Below are positions 7,454 through 11,840 of a stretch of 11,840 bases of DNA, piece after piece (position 1 is the first letter of the stretch; each line of letters begins with the position of its first letter). Location of the stretch: NCBI GenBank assembly GCA_938001995.1, contig CALLAV010000148.1:1-11840 (forward strand), read 5' to 3'. The notes below the pieces were generated by a model. The model saw nothing but the letters and a program-made list of their open reading frames with translations, had not been told where the DNA came from and did not search any database. The stretch is from an uncultured Amylibacter sp. (GTDB taxonomy: Bacteria > Pseudomonadota > Alphaproteobacteria > Rhodobacterales > Rhodobacteraceae). The position numbers and the translations under genes are program-made.

Positions 7454-8256
7454 TCGCGGCGCGGATTTCTGGGGATCGGTTGCATTTGCAGCAGGGTCCA
7501 ATTGATTTGATTATCGGGGCTGAGGGCGCGCGCGATGCCGCGTTTGCCGCAGCAAGCACACGATTTTCAACGATACTGGAGGAGTTGGTGGCGGAATTGC
7601 CTGTATTGCGATCTGCGATGCCTGTTGCGCCCAAAGGTGTCGTTGCAAGGCGGATGGCGCGGGCCGCCGCTGGACACACAGAGTTCGTGACACCCATGGC
7701 TGCGGTGGCAGGTGCGGTGGCGGATGAAATCCTCTCTTCGATGAAAAATAACGATATTACAAAAGCTTACGTGAACAATGGCGGTGATATTGCGCTGTGC
7801 TTGCGCGATGGTTCGTTTGACGTGGGCATTGCAGGTTTGGATTCCTCACCGCTTGGTAAAGTGACGACCCGCGCAGGTGACGGGATCGGCGGGATTGCCA
7901 CCAGCGGGCGGGCTGGGCGCAGTTTATCGCGTGGAATTGCGGACAGCGTAACCGTTTTAGCAAGCTCGGCCGCACAAGCGGATGTTGCAGCCACGCTCAT
8001 TGCAAATGCGGTAAACGTGGAGTCTCCCCAAATTTCACGAAAACGGGCGTGTGACCTCGATCCGGACAGTGATTTGGGTGGGCGATTGGTCGTGACAGCG
8101 TGTAATCGTTTAGCGTTGAACGAAATTGAAGCGGCCCTCAGTGCGGGCAAAGCACGCGCGTTTGAAATGGTGCAAAGCGGGCGGATAAAATCTGCGTTTT
8201 TGGTGCTGCAGAGGCAGTCTTGTGTGATTGGAATGACGGAGTTGGCGGATGCCTGA
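7450..8256 (+). CDS. UPF0280 family protein (ApbE-like, COG2122)
   Basis: The product is 268 residues, and I recognise it as UPF0280, a family distantly related to the ApbE flavin transferases. Visible conserved segments are TPMAAVAGAVADEIL (81-95), VNNGGDIAL (108-116) and GIATSGRAGRSL around 148-159. These correspond in order to the Gly/Asp-rich flavin- and metal-binding region of ApbE proteins. No lipoprotein signal or TM helix is present, unlike typical periplasmic ApbE, so it should act in the cytoplasm. Its biochemical function is not established. It begins in an ATGA overlap with the reductase gene, with AAAGG 7 bases upstream. The tight coupling suggests it serves the reductase or the hydroxylase, for example in flavin insertion, or is itself a pathway enzyme. 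I saw no clear ApbE flavinylation motif in the neighbouring proteins. Confidence 0.82.
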   Translation: MIAARISGDRLHLQQGPIDLIIGAEGARDAAFAAASTRFSTILEELVAELPVLRSAMPVAPKGVVARRMARAAAGHTEFVTPMAAVAGAVADEILSSMKNNDITKAYVNNGGDIALCLRDGSFDVGIAGLDSSPLGKVTTRAGDGIGGIATSGRAGRSLSRGIADSVTVLASSAAQADVAATLIANAVNVESPQISRKRACDLDPDSDLGGRLVVTACNRLALNEIEAALSAGKARAFEMVQSGRIKSAFLVLQRQSCVIGMTELADA

Positions 8257-8833
8257 TGTGGTGGTTCGTAAAGTGTTAACAATGGTGGAAGAAATCCACC
8301 ATGAATTTGGCCCTGCGCCCGACGCGCCGTTGCGCAAATGCGCAACTGTTGCGGTGATCAAGAACCCGTTTGCAGGCGCTTATCACGCTGATATCGCTGG
8401 ATTTATGGAAGACCTTAAGCCCCTGGGCTTACAGATGGCGCAAAAGGGTCTTGCCGCGCTTGGTGGGGATAAGAATGACGTTCAAGGTTACGGCAAGGGT
8501 GCAATTGTCGGACTGGACGGCGAGCTGGAACACGGTGCGCTGTGGCATGTACCAGGGGGGTATGCGATGCGCGAATTGCTGGGTGATGCAGCCGCGATTG
8601 TGCCGTCGACCAAGAAGGTCGGCGCGATGGGCGCGCGCCTTGACGTTCCGATCACGCATATCAACGCAAGCTACGTGCGCAGCCATTTTGACGCGATGGA
8701 AATTGGGCTAAACGATGCGCCGCGCGCCGGCGAGATGGCGCTAATCCTCGTGATGAGCACGGGCGCGCGTATCCATGCGCGTGTCGGGGGATTGGCGGCA
8801 CAGGATATTGTTGGGAAGGATGGTCTGCGATGA
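8249..8833 (+). CDS. amino acid synthesis family protein (PF06684/DUF1185), divergent paralogue 1
   Basis: The product is a 194-residue soluble protein of PF06684, whose solved members have a variant Bacillus chorismate-mutase fold and no proven activity. Recognisable segments are VAVIKNPFAG (34-43), GELEH (91-95), VPSTKK (118-123), LDVP (131-134), YVRSHFD (142-148), NDAPR (155-159), RVGGL (178-182) and the terminal GKDGLR. It is a clear paralogue of the next gene, with the same length. It has lost some residues that the second copy keeps, for instance HVPGGY in place of HPKLG after GELEH, and a more hydrophobic stretch before RVGGL. This suggests a changed role, such as one half of a heteromer. 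GGAG lies 7 bases upstream, and the gene overlaps the UPF0280 gene by 8 bases. Confidence 0.85.
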   Translation: MPDVVVRKVLTMVEEIHHEFGPAPDAPLRKCATVAVIKNPFAGAYHADIAGFMEDLKPLGLQMAQKGLAALGGDKNDVQGYGKGAIVGLDGELEHGALWHVPGGYAMRELLGDAAAIVPSTKKVGAMGARLDVPITHINASYVRSHFDAMEIGLNDAPRAGEMALILVMSTGARIHARVGGLAAQDIVGKDGLR

Positions 8834-9414
8834 CATTAAATATAAGAAAAACAGCAGTTTGGGTAGAGGAAACGCATATCGAAATGGGCAAACCAATTGC
8901 GCCTGCAACACGCAAAGCCGTGGCTGTGGCCGTGATTGAAAACCCATTTTCGGGCAAATATGTGGAGGATTTGACACCACTTATGGACATCGGAGCAGAA
9001 TTGGGCGCACTGCTGGGCGAGCGCTGTGTTGCGGCACTTGGGATCACGCCAGAACAAGCCGAAAGTTACGGCAAAGCAGCGATGGTTGGCGAAAACGGCG
9101 AGTTGGAACATGCCGCTGCCATCTTGCACCCAAAGCTCGGTGCGCCTTTGCGCAAAGCGGTGGAAAAAGGCGCGGCTTTGGTGCCGTCTTCCAAGAAAAT
9201 GGGCGGACCGGGACAGGATTTAGATGTGCCGCTCGGTCACAAAGACGCCGCCTACGTGCGCTCTCACTTTGACGGAGTGGAGGTGCGCATGAACGACGCA
9301 CCGCGGCGCAATGAAATCCTTGTGGCGGTGGCTGTCACTGACAGCGGGCGCCCCTTGCCGCGCGTCGGCGGGCTGGAACATAAGGATGCAGAAGGAAAGG
9401 ATGGGCTGCGCTGA
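8830..9414 (+). CDS. amino acid synthesis family protein (PF06684/DUF1185), paralogue 2
   Basis: This is the second 194-residue PF06684 protein, starting in an ATGA overlap with the first, with AAGGA 9 bases upstream. It shares VAVIENPFSG, SYGKAAMVG, GELEH, VPSSKK, LDVP, YVRSHFD, NDAPR, RVGGL and GKDGLR with paralogue 1. About half of the aligned C-terminal 75 positions are identical without gaps, pointing to an old tandem duplication. By eye it is the more family-typical copy (HPKLGAPLRKA, EVRMNDAPRRNE, GRPLPRVGG). No signal peptide or cofactor motif is seen. The conserved His, Lys-Lys, Asp and Ser-His-Phe-Asp positions are candidate active-site residues. Function is unknown. Within this operon it could handle the reduced ring product, but that is inference only. 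Confidence 0.87.
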   Translation: MTLNIRKTAVWVEETHIEMGKPIAPATRKAVAVAVIENPFSGKYVEDLTPLMDIGAELGALLGERCVAALGITPEQAESYGKAAMVGENGELEHAAAILHPKLGAPLRKAVEKGAALVPSSKKMGGPGQDLDVPLGHKDAAYVRSHFDGVEVRMNDAPRRNEILVAVAVTDSGRPLPRVGGLEHKDAEGKDGLR

Positions 9415-9821
9415 TGTACAAGCTCGACGAACAAGTTGGGTATATTTTGCGCCTTGCCAGTCAGCGGCATGCGACGGTTTTTAACAAGCACTCCGATTTG
9501 GGCCTCACACCCACGCAGTTTTCGGCGCTTGTGCGCGTGGCGGAAATGGGAAGCTGTTCACAGAATCTGTTGGGGCGGCGCACAGCGATGGATGTGGCAA
9601 CCATCAAGGGTGTTGTTACGCGACTGAAAGCAAAGGGTTTTGTGGAGCTCGGTACTGATCCGGGGGACAAACGGCGCACTGTTGTTTCGCTCACGGATAA
9701 GGGGCATGAGGTGATCGCGCAGTTGCACAGTTTTGGTCAAGCGGTCACGGATGAAACGCTTGCGCCGCTTAATACTGCGGAACGCAAGGTTTTTCTGGAG
9801 ATGCTGACGCGGTTGACCTAG
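9414..9821 (+). CDS. MarR-family transcriptional regulator
   Basis: The 135-residue product shows the MarR fold order: an N-terminal dimerisation helix (1-25), a winged helix-turn-helix (~31-95) with LTPTQFSALVRV, a recognition-helix region MDVATIKGVVTRL (59-71) and the wing signature DPGDKRRTVVSLTDKG (82-97), then C-terminal dimerisation helices. MarR proteins are usually ligand-released repressors of neighbouring genes. NicR of Pseudomonas putida, a MarR protein, responds to 6-hydroxynicotinate, so an aromatic pathway intermediate is a reasonable effector guess. The gene lies inside the operon, sharing one base with the preceding stop (TGATG), so it is probably autoregulated. Its SD (AAAGGA, 9396-9401) is 12 bases upstream, a little far. 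Candidate operators are the palindrome at 2463-2474 and the inverted repeat at 9817-9841. Confidence 0.88.
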   Translation: MYKLDEQVGYILRLASQRHATVFNKHSDLGLTPTQFSALVRVAEMGSCSQNLLGRRTAMDVATIKGVVTRLKAKGFVELGTDPGDKRRTVVSLTDKGHEVIAQLHSFGQAVTDETLAPLNTAERKVFLEMLTRLT

Positions 9822-9841
9822 GATTTTAGTCGAATCCTAGG
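9817..9841 (+). promoter_or_regulatory. perfect 9-bp inverted repeat overlapping marR stop and downstream SD
   Basis: CCTAGGATT (9817-9825) and AATCCTAGG (9833-9841) are exact inverted copies around a 7-base loop. The left arm contains the TAG stop of marR (9819-9821). The right arm ends inside the AGGAG Shine-Dalgarno (9839-9843) of the following gene. In RNA this would form a stable hairpin masking part of that SD, and a ribosome terminating on marR would be expected to melt it. In DNA it could be a dimeric repressor site. It is not a rho-independent terminator, because no T-run follows. Confidence 0.6.
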
Positions 9842-9843
9842 AG
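9839..9843 (+). promoter_or_regulatory. Shine-Dalgarno AGGAG of the DMSO reductase-family gene
   Basis: AGGAG lies 7 bases before ATG 9851, a near-ideal placement that fixes the start. Its first three bases are paired in the hairpin described at 9817-9841. Confidence 0.7.
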
Positions 9844-9850
9844 CGAGCCT

Positions 9851-11840
9851 ATGGCCGAAGATTATCCGCTGACATCGACCCATTGGGGTGTTTACCGCGC
9901 AGAAGTTGCGAATGGTAAACTGGTTAAACTGCATGATTTTGAAGACGACGTGGACCCAAGCCCCATTGGCAACGGAATCGTAGAGGCCCTTGATGCGCCA
10001 AGCCGTGTAACAGCACCAATGGTGCGACGGTCTTGGCTGGAAAATGGAGCGGGCTCACGTACAGATTTGCGTGGCAAAGACACGTTCGTAGAGGTCACGT
10101 GGGATGAAGTGAACAAGCTGGTTGCTGACGAATTGCGTCGTGTGCAACGCGATCACGGACAAAGCGCAATTTATGCGGGGTCCTATGGCTGGGCCTCTGC
10201 GGGGCGGTTTCATCATGCACAAAGCCAGATGAAACGGTTTTTGAACTGCATTGGCGGGTTTACGTCTTCGGTGAACACCTATTCTTTTGCTGCGGCTGAG
10301 GCGATTGTGCCCCATATTTTGGGAAATTACCGAGATCACATGAACCGCACGACAAGCTGGCGTTCCATTGCGCAGGCAGGCGAATTGGTCGTTGCCTTTG
10401 GTGGCATTCCTGTAAAAAACGGCCAGATCGAAGCAGGTGGAACAGGCCGCCATGTACAGCGTGAAGGACTACGCGCCGCGCGGTATGCTGGTGTGGAATT
10501 CGTGAATATCAGCCCGCTGCGCACGGATATGGAAGCGGAGTTGAACGCCGAATGGTGGGCAGCGCGGCCGACGTCGGATGTGGCGATTATGTTGGGTTTG
10601 GCACATACGATTTACACCGAGAACCTGCACGATTCCGCGTTCCTGAACGCGTATTGCAGCGGCTTTGATCGGTTTGTTCCCTACCTGATAGGGGAGGTCG
10701 ATGGGCAGCCAAAGAATGCAGATTGGGCGAGCACACTGTCCGAAATTCCCGCAGACGATATCCGTGACTTGGCGCGTAAAATGGCGGTTAAACGAACCAT
10801 CGTTTCCGTAAGTTGGTCCCTAACGCGGAGCCATCATGGAGAACAACCGTTCTGGATGGCGATAACGCTTGCTGCGATGCTCGGACAGATCGGTTTGGAA
10901 GGCGGTGGCGTTGCCTTTGGCTTCAGTGCTGAAAACTCCATCGGCGGGGACACGCGGCTGACACCGGGGGCGGGTTTACCAATGGGCCGCAATCCAGTTT
11001 CAGAGTTTATTCCCGTGGCAAGAATAGCAGAATTGCTAGAAAATCCGGGAGGTGAATGCCAGTATGACGGCAAATCCTTGCAGTTTCCTGACATTAAGCT
11101 GATTTGGTGGTCTGGCGGAAATCCATACCATCACCACCAAGATTTGAATCGCTTGGCGCAAGCCTGGCAGAAACCTGACACCATCATTGTGAATGATTGG
11201 TGTTGGACTGCGACGGCAAAACGCGCTGATATTGTATTGCCTGTCACAACCCATGTGGAGCGAGACGATCTACAATTGTCTCAGCGTGACCCCTATATTG
11301 TTGCGATGAAAAAGGCCGTTGAACCGCCAGAAAACGTACGCGGGGATCATCAAATTTTCAAAGGAATCGCGGCAGAATTGGGTGTCGAAACTGCGTTCAC
11401 TGAAGGGCGATCTGAAGAAGAATGGTTGCGGTGGCTTTGGGATAAAACCCGTCAGAATCCTGAAGCGGAAGGGATGGGTCTGCCCGATTGGGACGAGCTG
11501 CAAGAAATGGGCTGGTACAAGACGCCCGAACAGGAAAAGGCGACCGTAATGATGCGTGAATTTCGCGCAGATCCGCGTGCAAATGCGCTCTCCACGCCGT
11601 CAGGAAAGATCGAGATTTATTCGGATGTGGTCGCAGGCTTTGGCTATGCGGATTGCCCGGGCCATGCAGTTTGGCAGACGCCTTATGAATGGCTCGGCAA
11701 TGTGGACAAACATCCATTGCATATGATGAGCAATCAGCCTCGCAACAAGTTGCATTCGCAGTTGGATCAAGGGGCGGTTTCGGCATCTGGCAAGTTGAAG
11801 GGCCGCGAACCTGTAGTTTTAAACACAGCAGATGCAAAAG
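9851..11840 (+). CDS. cytoplasmic DMSO/biotin-sulfoxide reductase-family molybdopterin oxidoreductase (3' end cut by window)
   Basis: 663 codons are open to the window edge with no stop. Family members are about 740-830 residues, so roughly the last 100 are missing. The molybdopterin guanine dinucleotide-binding fold is recognisable from THWGVY (10-15), SYGWASAGRFHHAQ (111-124), HHGEQPFWM (328-336), SGGNPYHHHQDLNRL (421-435), WTATAKRADIVLP (452-464), TPSGKIEIYSD (582-592) and SNQPRNKLHSQ (627-637). Ser116 in GWAS matches the serine Mo ligand of DMSO reductase. There is no N-terminal Fe-S cysteine cluster, as expected for the DorA/TorA/BisC branch. There is no Tat leader either, so it stays in the cytoplasm like BisC. 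Known relatives reduce S- or N-oxides, while pyrogallol-phloroglucinol transhydroxylase shows that the wider superfamily also handles aromatic hydroxyls. It follows marR by 29 bases, probably in the same transcript. The substrate is unknown. Confidence 0.9.
   Translation, partial: MAEDYPLTSTHWGVYRAEVANGKLVKLHDFEDDVDPSPIGNGIVEALDAPSRVTAPMVRRSWLENGAGSRTDLRGKDTFVEVTWDEVNKLVADELRRVQRDHGQSAIYAGSYGWASAGRFHHAQSQMKRFLNCIGGFTSSVNTYSFAAAEAIVPHILGNYRDHMNRTTSWRSIAQAGELVVAFGGIPVKNGQIEAGGTGRHVQREGLRAARYAGVEFVNISPLRTDMEAELNAEWWAARPTSDVAIMLGLAHTIYTENLHDSAFLNAYCSGFDRFVPYLIGEVDGQPKNADWASTLSEIPADDIRDLARKMAVKRTIVSVSWSLTRSHHGEQPFWMAITLAAMLGQIGLEGGGVAFGFSAENSIGGDTRLTPGAGLPMGRNPVSEFIPVARIAELLENPGGECQYDGKSLQFPDIKLIWWSGGNPYHHHQDLNRLAQAWQKPDTIIVNDWCWTATAKRADIVLPVTTHVERDDLQLSQRDPYIVAMKKAVEPPENVRGDHQIFKGIAAELGVETAFTEGRSEEEWLRWLWDKTRQNPEAEGMGLPDWDELQEMGWYKTPEQEKATVMMREFRADPRANALSTPSGKIEIYSDVVAGFGYADCPGHAVWQTPYEWLGNVDKHPLHMMSNQPRNKLHSQLDQGAVSASGKLKGREPVVLNTADAK

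Noticed and set aside
7767..8345. 192-codon minus-strand frame under the UPF0280 and first PF06684 genes
   Set aside because: It is antisense to two confidently assigned genes and lacks protein-like motifs. Long antisense frames are common at this base composition.
9817..9841. Rho-independent terminator after marR
   Set aside because: The stem is perfect but is followed by GAGCGAGCC rather than a T-run, and its right arm is part of the next gene's ribosome-binding site.
11397..11837. Minus-strand frame of 146 codons near the window end, and a small plus-strand frame at 11319-11549
   Set aside because: Both overlap the DMSO reductase-family gene, whose motifs continue in frame through this stretch (TPSGKIEIYSD, SNQPRNKLHSQ).

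Overview
The window looks like chromosomal DNA of an alphaproteobacterium, most likely a member of the Rhodobacterales (Roseobacter/Rhodobacteraceae). This is inferred from moderately GC-rich codon use, gene density, overlapping start/stop junctions and the gene set. No rRNA, tRNA, insertion sequence or CRISPR array is visible, so the taxonomic call rests on style and content only.

Layout, all on the + strand: (1) 1-72, the probable last codons of an unidentified upstream gene. (2) 154-2373, a membrane-bound hybrid sensor kinase (six TM segments, PAS, HisKA, HATPase, REC) with a TTG start. (3) A 121-bp gap with a good -35 box (TTGACA) and a short palindrome. (4) 2495-9821, a tightly packed run of seven genes in which every junction overlaps by 1-11 bases. 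They encode an FAD subunit of a xanthine-oxidase-family hydroxylase, a fused [2Fe-2S]/molybdopterin subunit of the same enzyme, a 6-hydroxynicotinate reductase-like Fe-S protein, a UPF0280 (ApbE-like) protein, two tandem 'amino acid synthesis' (PF06684/DUF1185) paralogues and a MarR-type regulator. (5) 9817-9841, a perfect 9-bp inverted repeat that covers the marR stop codon and part of the next Shine-Dalgarno. (6) 9851 to the window end, a second molybdoenzyme, of the DMSO/biotin-sulfoxide reductase family, without a signal peptide and cut off by the window edge.

Taken together, 2495-11840 reads as one catabolic operon. A plausible scheme is hydroxylation of an N-heteroaromatic acid (nicotinate-like) next to the ring nitrogen by the Mo/FAD/FeS hydroxylase, then reduction of the hydroxylated ring by the 6-hydroxynicotinate reductase-like protein. 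The later steps are unassigned. The UPF0280 protein, the two PF06684 proteins and the cytoplasmic DMSO-reductase-like enzyme have no established role in such a pathway and are the most interesting content here. The substrate is inferred from one family name and context, and no ring-opening amidase or enamidase gene is visible in the window.
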